Below are positions 51,488 to 59,954 of a DNA stretch of 64,000 nt, piece by piece (the stretch's first letter is position 1; every line of letters starts with the position of its first letter). Below the pieces are notes generated by a model. That model was not told where the DNA came from and searched no databases. It worked only from the letters and a program-made list of their open reading frames with translations. This DNA comes from Microcaldota archaeon (GTDB lineage: Archaea; B1Sed10-29; B47-G15): contig QMVG01000001.1 of assembly GCA_003660975.1 (NCBI GenBank), positions 1-64,000 of the forward strand. The letters are read 5' to 3'. Position numbers and translations under genes: made by a program.

Positions 51488-53803
51488 ATGCAAAAAGTTG
51501 AGGGCGTGTTGTTCGATATAAAAGCAGAAAATGGTGGATTATCAATAGTTCTGAAAGGAGACAAAAAACACATAATAAAAGACCAGATAAGATATTATTT
51601 CTACCTGCTTCCAGAAGAAAGAGTAAGCAAAGCAACTGTAAAAAGGGTTGAAGGTGTGGAGGATGTTGAAGAAGTCAGCATGAAAATTCACCATGTGCCT
51701 GTGAAAGCGTTTAAGGTCTATGTGAAAAATGGGCAGAATAGCGTAGAGCTGGCAAAAAGATTGGCGGATTTTGGTGAACTGAGAGAAGACGACATAAAAA
51801 TAAAATACAGGTACTTAATAGACAAAGACTTGTTTGCTTCTGAAAATTATGTATTTGAAGGTGGAAAATTCAGAAAGAAAGAAGAAGAGAAGTTGAGATT
51901 GAAGGTATGTGCTTATGATATAGAGACCTACAATAAAAACGGGGCCCCAAATCCCGATAAAGACCCAATAATAAGCATAGCATATGCAGATGAAAGCGAA
52001 TGTATAGCTTTCACGTGGAAAAACTCCCAATATAAAAATGAAAAAGAAATGATAACTGCATTTATCCAATATCTTAAGAGGGAGGACCCTGATATTATAA
52101 TGGGCTACAATGCAGACCTCTTTGACATGCCTTATCTTAAAAAGAGGTGCAATAAATTAGGCATAAACTTAGAGCTGTCAATTGACGGCTCTGAAGTGAA
52201 AAACAAAAGAAGCGGTTTAAGCGCAAAGACAGAGATTTTCGGAAGGGTGCATTTTGACGTCTACAAAGCTGTTTCTTTTATGATAACAACTAGTGGTCTC
52301 CGTGTGTCAAAGAAAGACCTTGAGACAGTTTACAAAGAAATGTTGGGCAAGAACAAAAAAGAGATAGATGGCAGGCTGATCTACGAATACTGGGACAAGG
52401 GCAAAATAGAGGAGCTTGTTGAATACAATAAAAGCGATGCGAAAGCAACATATGAGATAGGAATGAAGGCTTTACCAATATATATCGCCCTGTCGCGCAT
52501 AGTTGGCTTTCCAATTCAAGATGTAATAAATATGAGCGCCACGCAGATGATAGAGTGGATCCTGATAAGAGATGCTCACAGAAAAGGCGTTTTATCTCCG
52601 AGAAGGCCAGACGATAGAGAGATAAGATATAGGATAATGCAGGGGCCGATTAAGGGAGCATTTGTAAAGCTTCCAAAAAAAGGACTGCATGAGAACATCG
52701 TTGTTTGTGACTTCAGGTCACTTTACCCTTCCATTATTATCTCCCACAACATAGGCCCTGACACGCTAAACGCCCCTGGATGCAAGGAGTTTTTTGAATC
52801 TCCAGAAGGTCACAGGTTTTGCAAAGATAAAGAATCCATAATTGCTGGCATGATAAAGCGGCTTGTTGAAAGCAGAATCAAAACAAAAGCGGAAATGAAA
52901 CGCGCAAAAGCAGAAGATGATAAAAAGCAATTATATTACAAACAACACTCTCTAAAGATACTGGCGAACGCAACGTACGGCTATTTGGATTTCAACGCAG
53001 CTCGTTGGTATTGTAGAGAGTGTGCTGAGAGCATAACAGCTTGGGCAAGGCACTATATACAGAACACCATAAAAAAGGCAGAAGATTACGGCTTTGAGGT
53101 GATATACGGGGATACTGACTCTGTTTTCTTAAAACTCGGAAATAAAACCGTGGAAGATGCTAAGCAATTCGTGAATGAGATAAACTCCTCTTTACCAAAA
53201 GACATGGAATTGGAATATGAGGGCTTTTATCCGAGAGCCATATTCGTAACTAAAAGAGAGGGAGGTGCAGCAAAAAAGAGGTATGCACTACTGGGTGAAG
53301 ATGGACTAATACGTATAACTGGTTTGGAGTTTGTAAGAAGGGACTGGGCCCCAATTGCAAGAAAAGCGCAGGAGGAGGTTATAAAGACAGTGCTAAAGGA
53401 GGGAGACCCCAAAAAAGCCATATCAATCGCAAGAGAGATAATAAAAGAGCTAAAAGATGGTAAGGTAAGTATAGATGACCTGGTTGTTTACACGCCACTT
53501 TCAAGGCCCTTGGAGAACTACGAACAAATAGGGCCTCATGTGAAGGCCGCTCAAAAGCTGAAGCGTGCTGGCTATCGTGTTAAAACAGGCACTGTTATTG
53601 GTTATATAATCACTAAGGGGAGTGGAAGCATAAGCGATAGAGCATATCCCATAGAGCTGCTTGGAAACAGAAAGTATGACGCAGATTATTATATAAAACA
53701 CCAGGTCATACCTGCTGTCATAAAGATTCTCGGGGAGTTCAACATAAAGGAAGATGAATTGTATTATAATCATAAACAGACAGGGTTGGGTATATGGACG
53801 TGA
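51488..53803 (+). CDS. polB: Family-B DNA polymerase
   Basis: Replicative or repair DNA polymerase with 3'-5' proofreading, 771 aa. Exonuclease motifs: YDIET (about 143-147), GYNADLFDMPYL and YNKSDAKATYEI. Polymerase motifs: A DFRSLYPSII, B KILANATYGY and C YGDTDS. All catalytic acidic residues are present, and no intein interrupts the motifs. The ATG at 51488 has a TATA-like catataaag about 25 nt upstream. It is followed 4 bp later by the methionine aminopeptidase gene, so both are probably co-transcribed. Confidence 0.97.
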   Translation: MQKVEGVLFDIKAENGGLSIVLKGDKKHIIKDQIRYYFYLLPEERVSKATVKRVEGVEDVEEVSMKIHHVPVKAFKVYVKNGQNSVELAKRLADFGELREDDIKIKYRYLIDKDLFASENYVFEGGKFRKKEEEKLRLKVCAYDIETYNKNGAPNPDKDPIISIAYADESECIAFTWKNSQYKNEKEMITAFIQYLKREDPDIIMGYNADLFDMPYLKKRCNKLGINLELSIDGSEVKNKRSGLSAKTEIFGRVHFDVYKAVSFMITTSGLRVSKKDLETVYKEMLGKNKKEIDGRLIYEYWDKGKIEELVEYNKSDAKATYEIGMKALPIYIALSRIVGFPIQDVINMSATQMIEWILIRDAHRKGVLSPRRPDDREIRYRIMQGPIKGAFVKLPKKGLHENIVVCDFRSLYPSIIISHNIGPDTLNAPGCKEFFESPEGHRFCKDKESIIAGMIKRLVESRIKTKAEMKRAKAEDDKKQLYYKQHSLKILANATYGYLDFNAARWYCRECAESITAWARHYIQNTIKKAEDYGFEVIYGDTDSVFLKLGNKTVEDAKQFVNEINSSLPKDMELEYEGFYPRAIFVTKREGGAAKKRYALLGEDGLIRITGLEFVRRDWAPIARKAQEEVIKTVLKEGDPKKAISIAREIIKELKDGKVSIDDLVVYTPLSRPLENYEQIGPHVKAAQKLKRAGYRVKTGTVIGYIITKGSGSISDRAYPIELLGNRKYDADYYIKHQVIPAVIKILGEFNIKEDELYYNHKQTGLGIWT

Positions 53804-53807
53804 TGTT

Positions 53808-54707
53808 ATGGACGATCTGGAAAAGTTTAAACGAGCGGGAAAAATAGCTGCTGAGGTAAGAGAAGAATCAATGAAGCTAATACGCATAGGAGAAAAGGCA
53901 TTAGATGTAGCCAATATGATAGAAAGGTGGATTTTAGAAAAAGGAGGGAGCATAGCGTTTCCTGTAAACATAAGTGTAAATAACCAAGCTGCTCATGCGA
54001 CGCCATCATATAATGATGAATATGTGTTTGGAGAAAAAGACCTAGTCACTATTGACATAGGTGTTCATGTTGACGGTTTTGTTGGGGGAGATACTGCGTA
54101 TAGCGTGGACCTTTCAGGTGAGAGGCAAATCTTAACTGAAACCTCAAAGAAAGCTTTAGAAAACGCTTTATCAAAGGTAAAGGCAGGTGTGGAGATTGGG
54201 GAAATAGGAAAGGAGATTGAGGAAACAGCAAGACAAGCTTCATTGAGGCCTGTTGAGAACCTGACAGGGCATGGCCTTGCTAGGTGGCAAGTTCATACAT
54301 TGCCATCTATCCCAAACATAGGCAATAAAGACAAAACAAAATTAAAAGAGGGCCAAATAATCGCGATAGAACCTTTCATAAGCAATGGGAGTGGCCGAGT
54401 AAGAGAAGGTGTGCGTACGGAGATATTTTCATTTGAAGGAAAAGTACTGACAAGGAATAGAGATGCAAGGAAATTACTTGATATTATATATGAAAATTAT
54501 AAAACATTGCCATTCGCCGAGAGATGGCTTTATGACTATATGCCTGAGCTAAAACTGAAGTTGGCTTTGAGAGACCTCGCTATGAGAGGGGCCATAAGAG
54601 GCTATCCCATACTGAAGGATGTAGAAGGTTCATTTGTCTCCCAGCATGAAGTTTCCTTAATAGTTGAGAAAGACTCATGCACTTTACTTACGCCCATGAA
54701 ATTTTAA
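53808..54707 (+). CDS. map: Methionine aminopeptidase, type II
   Basis: Removes the initiator Met from new proteins. Metal ligands are in place: IDIGVHVDGFVGGDTA (two Asp), GHGLARWQVH (His), IEPF (Glu) and SQHEVSLIVE (Glu). The ~60-residue helical insertion between the last two (LDIIYENYKTLPF to GYPILKD) defines type II, as in archaea and eukaryotes. The start at 53808 gives 299 aa, the normal archaeal size; the track's start would run into polB. Confidence 0.95.
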   Translation: MDDLEKFKRAGKIAAEVREESMKLIRIGEKALDVANMIERWILEKGGSIAFPVNISVNNQAAHATPSYNDEYVFGEKDLVTIDIGVHVDGFVGGDTAYSVDLSGERQILTETSKKALENALSKVKAGVEIGEIGKEIEETARQASLRPVENLTGHGLARWQVHTLPSIPNIGNKDKTKLKEGQIIAIEPFISNGSGRVREGVRTEIFSFEGKVLTRNRDARKLLDIIYENYKTLPFAERWLYDYMPELKLKLALRDLAMRGAIRGYPILKDVEGSFVSQHEVSLIVEKDSCTLLTPMKF

Positions 54708-54710
54708 GCA

Positions 54711-54722
54711 AAATAATAAAAA
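54711..54722 (+). promoter_or_regulatory. TATA box
   Basis: aaataataaaaa is about 27 nt before the ATG at 54744 and supports that start over the upstream TTG. Confidence 0.5.
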
Positions 54723-54743
54723 GTACTATTGGATGATATTAGC

Positions 54744-55775
54744 ATGACAAACAAAAATGCTTTGCTTTTAATTGTGTTATACTCTGCCTTTAGCATTTTG
54801 TGGTTGTATGTATTCTCCATTACTGGCTTTTCGCTTTCGGACTCAGTTAACTTTAATGTCATGAGTAAAATTGTGGGTTCTATTAGACTTTTATTTTTGA
54901 TTGGCTTCTTAATGGCTCTCTCGCTTGTTACTTTGTCTTATTTTTCAGATAGGCTTGAAAGAAAAAAAGCCATCATATTCTCTATTGCTGCTGTAATACT
55001 GACATTGTTAATTTCTTCGCTCTTTTTCCAAAACAAAATGCAGTTTTTGTTGATGATGCTCTTTTACGGCCTAGGAAGTGTATGGGTATCATATCAGAAA
55101 AGTGAAAAGAAAGGTGCAAGCAGACGCATGAGAGATGGATGGAAGATGGCAAAAAAGATGACATTAAGCTTGGCCTTTGGTGCTGTTATTGTGTCTGTTA
55201 TATTTGTTAATATGAACGCAACATATTATGAGGACAGTTTTAAAGATTCCTTGCTTTCTCTTGTCTCGTCATTTGATGTAAGCAAAATGCTCTCTGATCC
55301 AGAGTTCATTGAGGAGATGGTAAAGGAGCAGATACCTGATTACCAGACGTTCAGGGAAGAGGCCTTGGCCTCTCAGGGTATAGAAAGCATAGATGATGTT
55401 AGGGAAAAGATAAGAGAACAGTATGAAAATCAGGCAGGTTGGGAGCAGATACCAGAAGACAGACAGAGAGAGATTATAGAAAACGCAACGCTAACGTCGT
55501 GGAATTTACTTGAGCAGCAAATAAATGAGTCATACCAGAATATGTTTGGTTCAGAAGCGTTAAGGTCCAGGATATCTGAGATGCAGTCAAAAATCTCCAA
55601 AGAGAACATAGGCAAAATAAGCTCTCAATTCATAGAAAAAATGCCCTTTATGAATATTTTAATAAAAGCTTTGCCATATGTTGTTGCCTTCATTTCTTTC
55701 TCAGCCATTACGCTTTTCGGCACCGTATGTGTAGCTCCTTTTGCCGCTGTGCTGAATTTATTGTTTAGGCGATAA
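54744..55775 (+). CDS. Polytopic membrane protein with soluble middle domain, family not recognised
   Basis: 343 aa. Five TM helices occupy residues about 5-160, then a ~125-residue acidic helical soluble region (DPEFIEEMVKEQIPDY to EMQSKISKENIG) and one or two C-terminal helices. No catalytic motif is seen. It stands alone between the MetAP2 gene and tRNA-Arg, with its own promoter. Function unknown. Confidence 0.65.
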   Translation: MTNKNALLLIVLYSAFSILWLYVFSITGFSLSDSVNFNVMSKIVGSIRLLFLIGFLMALSLVTLSYFSDRLERKKAIIFSIAAVILTLLISSLFFQNKMQFLLMMLFYGLGSVWVSYQKSEKKGASRRMRDGWKMAKKMTLSLAFGAVIVSVIFVNMNATYYEDSFKDSLLSLVSSFDVSKMLSDPEFIEEMVKEQIPDYQTFREEALASQGIESIDDVREKIREQYENQAGWEQIPEDRQREIIENATLTSWNLLEQQINESYQNMFGSEALRSRISEMQSKISKENIGKISSQFIEKMPFMNILIKALPYVVAFISFSAITLFGTVCVAPFAAVLNLLFRR

Positions 55776-55808
55776 ACTATTTTAAGGATGGATGTCAAGA
55801 AATAATAA

Positions 55809-55883
55809 GGGCCCGTAGCACAGCTTGGATAGTGCGGCAGGCTTCGGACCTGCAGGTCGTGGGTTCGAATCCCACCGGGCTCG
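55809..55883 (+). tRNA. tRNA-Arg (anticodon TCG)
   Basis: A 75-nt cloverleaf: acceptor GGGCCCG pairs with CGGGCTC (one G-T), anticodon stem GCAGG/CCTGC around loop CTTCGGA gives TCG, and the T-arm is GTGGG TTCGAAT CCCAC. Discriminator G; CCA is not encoded and there is no intron. A TATA-like tattttaa lies about 27 nt upstream. Confidence 0.93.
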
Positions 55884-55897
55884 TTTGCTTAAGTGGC

Positions 55898-55981
55898 GCA
55901 GGGATGACGGAGTGGCCAAACGTGCTAGGTTCAGGGCCTAGTGGCTTAGTGCCTACGAGGGTTCGAATCCCTCTCCCTGCA
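55898..55981 (+). tRNA. tRNA-Leu (anticodon CAG)
   Basis: An 84-nt class II tRNA: acceptor GCAGGGA/TCCCTGC, anticodon stem CTAGG/CCTAG around TTCAGGG gives CAG, a long variable arm (tggcttagtgccta) typical of Leu, T-arm GAGGG TTCGAAT CCCTC, discriminator A. No CCA, no intron. 14 nt after tRNA-Arg, so probably one precursor. Confidence 0.93.
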
Positions 55982-55983
55982 TT

Positions 55984-56129
55984 AGGGACCGAAGGTCCCT
56001 ATTGAGGGCTTCAGTTTCGCTTAAGCCTTTAATACAGCAATAACAAAAAAGGCTTAAATCCCTCCCCCTGCATTGCAACGTAGCTCGTTGCATCCGCAGG
56101 CGATCTTCGATCGCCTTTGCTCAAGCAAA
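55984..56129 (+). other. Chain of five short hairpins downstream of tRNA-Leu
   Basis: Non-coding stretch with consecutive inverted repeats: AGGGACC-gaa-GGTCCCT (55984-56000), TTAAGCCTTT...AAAGGCTTAA (56021-56057), TGCAACG-tagct-CGTTGCA (56074-56092), AGGCGATC-ttc-GATCGCCT (56098-56116) and TTTGCT-ca-AGCAAA (56116-56129). Stems are perfect. The block lies between tRNA-Leu and the nucleotidyltransferase, in the largest non-coding gap of the window. It could be a structured RNA trailing the tRNA transcript, terminators, or remnants of small mobile palindromes. Confidence 0.6.
56057..56074 (+). repeat. Imperfect copy of the tRNA-Leu 3' end
   Basis: aatccctccccctgcatt matches 17 of 18 bases of 55966-55983, which spans the T-arm, acceptor 3' strand and following two bases of tRNA-Leu. 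The 91-bp offset direct repeat looks like an attachment-site footprint or a duplicated tRNA fragment. The reverse complement of the tRNA part (agggagaggga) also appears at 56134-56144. Confidence 0.6.
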
Positions 56130-56167
56130 AAAGAGGGAGAGGGAAGTTTTGGTGTCGGTGGTAAACT

Positions 56168-56911
56168 ATGAATGTAATACTGCTTGCTGGAGGTTTTGCT
56201 AAGAGAATGTGGCCGTTAACGAAAAACCAACCAAAACACCTGCTACCTGTAGCTGGTAAACCTATGTTAAGTTATGTGCTTGAAAAATTAGAAAAGAGCA
56301 ATGTGGACACAGTTTACATAAGCACAAATGCCAAGTTTAAAAGCCACTTCCAAAATTTTTTAGATAGATACAGAAAAAACAGCAAAGTAAAAATTGAACT
56401 GATAATAGAGGACACGCTCAGTGAGGAAGAAAAGCTTGGCAGCATTGGGGCGCTAGGTCTTATAATAGAGAGTAAAGCGTTATATGATGATTTAATGATA
56501 ATAGGTGCAGATAACATCTTCTCATTTGAACTCAGTGATTTCATAGGTTACTTTGAGGAGAAGAACGCTTCTGTGATAGCTGTTTATGATGTCAAAAACC
56601 TGGAGATGGCAAAGAAATATGGTATAGTGAAAGTAGATGAAAATAACAAGATAATAGAATTTGTTGAAAAACCTGAAAAACCCTCTTCAACATTGGCTGC
56701 CACTGCCTGTTATATATTAAAGAGAGATGATGCTTTAAGCATATTGCAGTATCTTAGTGAGGGAAAACCAGCGGACAGAATGGGAGATTTTATATCTTGG
56801 CTTTACAAGAGAAGTGACATATATGCATATAAATTTTCTGACTATTGGTTTGACATAGGAAGCCTTGAAGGACTGAAAATGGCTGATGAATTTCTATCTA
56901 AAAAGGGGTAA
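56168..56911 (+). CDS. Sugar-phosphate nucleotidyltransferase family protein
   Basis: 247 aa, NTP_transferase fold. The N-terminal motif LAGGFAKRMWPLTKNQPKHL with PVAGKPML is the nucleotide-binding signature of glucose-1-phosphate thymidylyl/uridylyl- and mannose-1-phosphate guanylyltransferases; GADNIFSF supplies the metal Asp, and FVEKPEKP and YWFDIGSLEG match the sugar-binding end. Makes an activated NDP-sugar for glycosylation; the base and sugar used cannot be told. ggtggt precedes the ATG. Its end overlaps the convergent YIP1-like gene by 14 bp. Confidence 0.88.
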   Translation: MNVILLAGGFAKRMWPLTKNQPKHLLPVAGKPMLSYVLEKLEKSNVDTVYISTNAKFKSHFQNFLDRYRKNSKVKIELIIEDTLSEEEKLGSIGALGLIIESKALYDDLMIIGADNIFSFELSDFIGYFEEKNASVIAVYDVKNLEMAKKYGIVKVDENNKIIEFVEKPEKPSSTLAATACYILKRDDALSILQYLSEGKPADRMGDFISWLYKRSDIYAYKFSDYWFDIGSLEGLKMADEFLSKKG

Positions 56912-57569
56912 ACCGCATTGTGGTCAACATATAATCCTTGGGAAAGGCAATGACTATCGCAATAGAGCTAGCCAGCCCTACAACAAAGGCCATGACTATT
57001 ACTGTGCATATGTAAGAAAGAAGAGCTTTTGCGAAAGAGCTATTATTCGCTATTTTTATGGCAGTAGCGTTTACCCAGAGCTGCCAAATAAAAAACACAA
57101 TACTAATCAAAAAGGCAGTAAAGATAAATGATTGGAGATTCTGACCAGACCTGACAGCTGCTGTTATTGAGGAATTTGCAGCAAAAGGGTAGTAGACAAT
57201 CCCCATTACAAAGGCCAGCAAAGCAATGGAAATTTGTTGGACGAAATTTAGAATTGTTGCATGTCCCATTAAGGCCAGTGTTTTATGAAAATCCCGCCTA
57301 GCTCCGAAAAGCCATACAAAATAAGATGATATGTAAGCAGTAAGTATGAAAACAAGCACTGCGAGCACCACGGCGACTATCACCTGGAGCAAAAGAGTTA
57401 GGCTTGGAACATAGCCCACAAGGAGATATAAGGAGATTATAAATAATTGTGTAAGCGTGAAAAGCATAGCTGCTATTTCTATTCCATCTTTTGCCCTAGC
57501 TCCTGGCATACTGTTGAAACTTTTCTTTGGAGAAAATAGCAGCTTAAGTAGATATGAGAAGTAAATCAT
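56898..57569 (-). CDS. YIP1-family membrane protein 1
   Basis: 223 aa. An N-terminal LLKLLFSPKKSF motif, five TM helices and the layout of archaeal/bacterial Yip1-domain proteins, whose role is not settled (membrane organisation or trafficking in eukaryotes). A strong TATA box (ttttttatata, 57590-57603) is about 28 nt upstream. One of three related neighbours. Confidence 0.72.
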   Translation of the reverse strand: MIYFSYLLKLLFSPKKSFNSMPGARAKDGIEIAAMLFTLTQLFIISLYLLVGYVPSLTLLLQVIVAVVLAVLVFILTAYISSYFVWLFGARRDFHKTLALMGHATILNFVQQISIALLAFVMGIVYYPFAANSSITAAVRSGQNLQSFIFTAFLISIVFFIWQLWVNATAIKIANNSSFAKALLSYICTVIVMAFVVGLASSIAIVIAFPKDYMLTTMRFTPF

Positions 57570-57589
57570 ATGATAAAGAATGCAGTAGA

Positions 57590-57603
57590 TATATAAAAAA
57601 ATA
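57590..57603 (-). promoter_or_regulatory. TATA box for YIP1-like gene 1
   Basis: tatataaaaaaata on the plus strand reads as tattttttatata on the minus strand and is centred about 28 nt before the ATG at 57569. Confidence 0.55.
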
Positions 57604-57609
57604 GGGGGG

Positions 57610-58200
57610 TTAGACAGCTGGGTATAACAGATTCATTATTGGTAGCAGAATTACTGAGTAAGCTATGACTGCTGCAATTAAAGCGATTGCTGCTTCCCAT
57701 GTCTTCACGCTGTTGGCTTCAGATATTGCAACACTGTCTACCCAAAGAGCCCAAATCATAAAAACTAAGGCCACTGCAAATATGGGCACGATGACAAAGG
57801 AAGCTAACTGAGTTACAGCTCCTGGGGATAAAAGGTCTGCTGGCATGCTTGCTGATAATAGATTTACTAATATCAGCCATATCACTGCAAATAACAGTAA
57901 TAACGTATGCGCATAACCTAGAAGAGCTATGCTCTTTTTCACTTGCCTCCTTCCGCCCATCGCTCCTGCTATGTATGCAGCAATTGTTGCAATTACAAAC
58001 AGAGCAATTAGCGTCACGATAAGCTCTGCCAACCATGTCATTACTGATATGTCATTCATGTTAATCAACAGATAGGAAAGCAAGCTAACAATAACTGCTA
58101 TCGACAGTCCGTCATATATGGTTGCTTTTTTGTTTAGTTCAGCAAAGGCCTGCCTTGGCTTGTAAATTAGCATAAAGGCGTTTTTCCAGTCGAGATTCAT
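57610..58200 (-). CDS. YIP1-family membrane protein 2
   Basis: 196 aa, five TM helices, N-terminal LIYKPRQAFAELN motif equivalent to that in the next gene downstream. Shine-Dalgarno ggtgat is 3 nt before the ATG, with a TATA-like tttttaatata near 58233. It and YIP1-like gene 1 have separate promoters. Confidence 0.72.
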   Translation of the reverse strand: MNLDWKNAFMLIYKPRQAFAELNKKATIYDGLSIAVIVSLLSYLLINMNDISVMTWLAELIVTLIALFVIATIAAYIAGAMGGRRQVKKSIALLGYAHTLLLLFAVIWLILVNLLSASMPADLLSPGAVTQLASFVIVPIFAVALVFMIWALWVDSVAISEANSVKTWEAAIALIAAVIAYSVILLPIMNLLYPAV

Positions 58201-58303
58201 GGCATCACCAATTATGTAAAAGCAGCTATATTAAAAAGCTTTTGTATGGTTTTGAAAAGCAAAACTTTATTAAGCAATGCTAACTGATATTTTTGGTGAT
58301 TCA

Positions 58304-58909
58304 ATGTTCAAAACAGCTTTGGACTGCATAGTAAATCCGTCAAAAGGCATAAAGCTCGCATCAAAGAAAACTGTGGGACAAGGGATAACAGTTCTAATAG
58401 CAGGGATAATAATAGCTGCTTTGCTTGATGGCTTGTCCGCTTACTTGGGCACACCTTTTTTCTTTGCTCAAGGTATAATGACAAACGCAAGTGGAGAGTT
58501 CAGCTCTGCGTTCAGCAATTCACTTCTGTCATTAGCAACAGTATTTATTGTGCTGACAGTTACCGTTGCTGTGATAATGAACGCCCTAGGACATAGAAAG
58601 AACACGCTTAAGTTCATATCAACTGTCTCTTTTCCATTTGCAGCCATGAGCGTAGTGGTCGCAGTAATAAACTTAGTAATAATAGCAATAGCACTGCTGC
58701 AAGCAGTATCATTAGTGATAGGTATTACAGGCTACCTCTTTTTCCTGACAACAGTTTACGCATATATACTTTACGCTAAAAGCATAAGTGAGCATTATAA
58801 AGTTAGCATGGAAAAGGCAGCTGCAGTGATAATATTGGTAATAATTGTGGCGAATCTGAGCAGTATGGCTTTTGCAATAGGCAACTTGATGTCAGGCATC
58901 AGCTTTTAA
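58304..58909 (+). CDS. YIP1-family-like membrane protein 3
   Basis: 201 aa, five TM helices, CIVNPSKGIKLA motif near the N-terminus as in the two divergent neighbours. The ATG at 58304 is preceded by ggtgatt and follows a TATA-like actttatt by about 37 nt, so it is preferred over 58277. The 3' end overlaps the convergent trm5 gene by 18 bp. Confidence 0.65.
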   Translation: MFKTALDCIVNPSKGIKLASKKTVGQGITVLIAGIIIAALLDGLSAYLGTPFFFAQGIMTNASGEFSSAFSNSLLSLATVFIVLTVTVAVIMNALGHRKNTLKFISTVSFPFAAMSVVVAVINLVIIAIALLQAVSLVIGITGYLFFLTTVYAYILYAKSISEHYKVSMEKAAAVIILVIIVANLSSMAFAIGNLMSGISF

Positions 58910-59920
58910 GAGCTTTATGTCCAAAACCACTTGAACCGTGCTGGGGCTGTAAGGCCTCGCTATTCTCTTGTTTATTATCTTGAATGCTATTCCCTCTTTA
59001 TCTGCCTCCTCCTTTACGATTTCCTCTGCGTATTCAAAAGCGTTGTCTTTCGGCGCGAACTGGTAGTAGTGAACGACAGCATCGGCTTTTGCTATCTTAA
59101 AAGCATATTTGAGAAAATGCCTCGCACCTTCTGGTAAGGGCATTATAATCCTATCGCATCTTTCAGCTATTCTCTTGTATGCAACTGAAACATCCCCTTT
59201 TATCGGGATAATGATATTTTCCATGTGGTTAAGTGATATGTTTTTAACAAGAAGCCTATATGCCTCTGGATTCAGCTCTATCGCGTATATTTTAACATTT
59301 TTCTGCTTCTTTCCTATGACTAAAGCAAATGGTCCTACCCCTGCAAAAAAATAGGCTATCCTCTCTCCTGCTTTTACCTGCGATGCAATCCTTTCCCGCT
59401 CGTGAGACAGCCTTGGCGTGAAGTAAACTTTATTTACATCAACCAGCATTCTTGCCCCTGATTCCTTATGCTCAGTTAAGGTCCTCTTATCACCGCCTAT
59501 AACCTCAACAGGCCGTATCCTAAAAACACCTCCGTGCTTCCCTGCTCTTTTGCAGACTGTCTTCACGTGTTTATGGACCTTCATTATTGCTTCTGCAATG
59601 TCCTTCTCATACCTCTCTAGGCCTTTCCCAATCTCAATGACTGCTATGTCCCCTATTATATCGAAACTCTTTGTAAGCTTGGACAATTCGTCTTCACTGA
59701 GACGGTCTTTAAGAGCCTCCTCTAAACTGAAATAGCTTTGTTCAGCGGCTTTTAGCTTCTTTTCTACAGTCTCGTAGCCTTTTACCTTGTCTTTAATAGG
59801 AAAGTAAACATAAGCTGAGTCAAAAAAAGTTTTGTAGCGCTTGTCAAAGACACCTATCTCTACCAAATGTTTTCTCGTCTTTTCAGCATCCTTTTTCCTA
59901 ACCTTTACACAAAGCACCAT
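58892..59920 (-). CDS. trm5: tRNA (guanine-37-N1)-methyltransferase Trm5
   Basis: Transfers a methyl group from SAM to N1 of G37, next to the anticodon, to prevent frameshifting. 342 aa, with a small N-terminal D1-like domain, the D2 domain and a C-terminal Rossmann methyltransferase domain: VYFTPRLSHERERIA, FAGVGPFALV (SAM binding), the acidic AIELNPEA and the MPLPEGA motif. Class I fold, distinct from bacterial TrmD. Its closeness to tRNA genes is probably incidental. Confidence 0.93.
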   Translation of the reverse strand: MVLCVKVRKKDAEKTRKHLVEIGVFDKRYKTFFDSAYVYFPIKDKVKGYETVEKKLKAAEQSYFSLEEALKDRLSEDELSKLTKSFDIIGDIAVIEIGKGLERYEKDIAEAIMKVHKHVKTVCKRAGKHGGVFRIRPVEVIGGDKRTLTEHKESGARMLVDVNKVYFTPRLSHERERIASQVKAGERIAYFFAGVGPFALVIGKKQKNVKIYAIELNPEAYRLLVKNISLNHMENIIIPIKGDVSVAYKRIAERCDRIIMPLPEGARHFLKYAFKIAKADAVVHYYQFAPKDNAFEYAEEIVKEEADKEGIAFKIINKRIARPYSPSTVQVVLDIKLLKADA

Positions 59921-59954
59921 AATTGTTTATTAAACAAGATTCAATAAAAGAGTT

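Noticed and set aside
51488-53803. Possible intein in the DNA polymerase
   Set aside because: Exonuclease and polymerase motifs A, B and C are uninterrupted and total length is normal for PolB.
55809-55981. Introns in tRNA-Arg or tRNA-Leu
   Set aside because: Both fold into complete cloverleafs with 7-nt anticodon loops; the extra length of tRNA-Leu is its variable arm.
55984-56000. AGGGACC-gaa-GGTCCCT as a bacterial-type intrinsic terminator
   Set aside because: No T-run follows the stem, and archaeal termination normally relies on T-rich tracts rather than hairpins.
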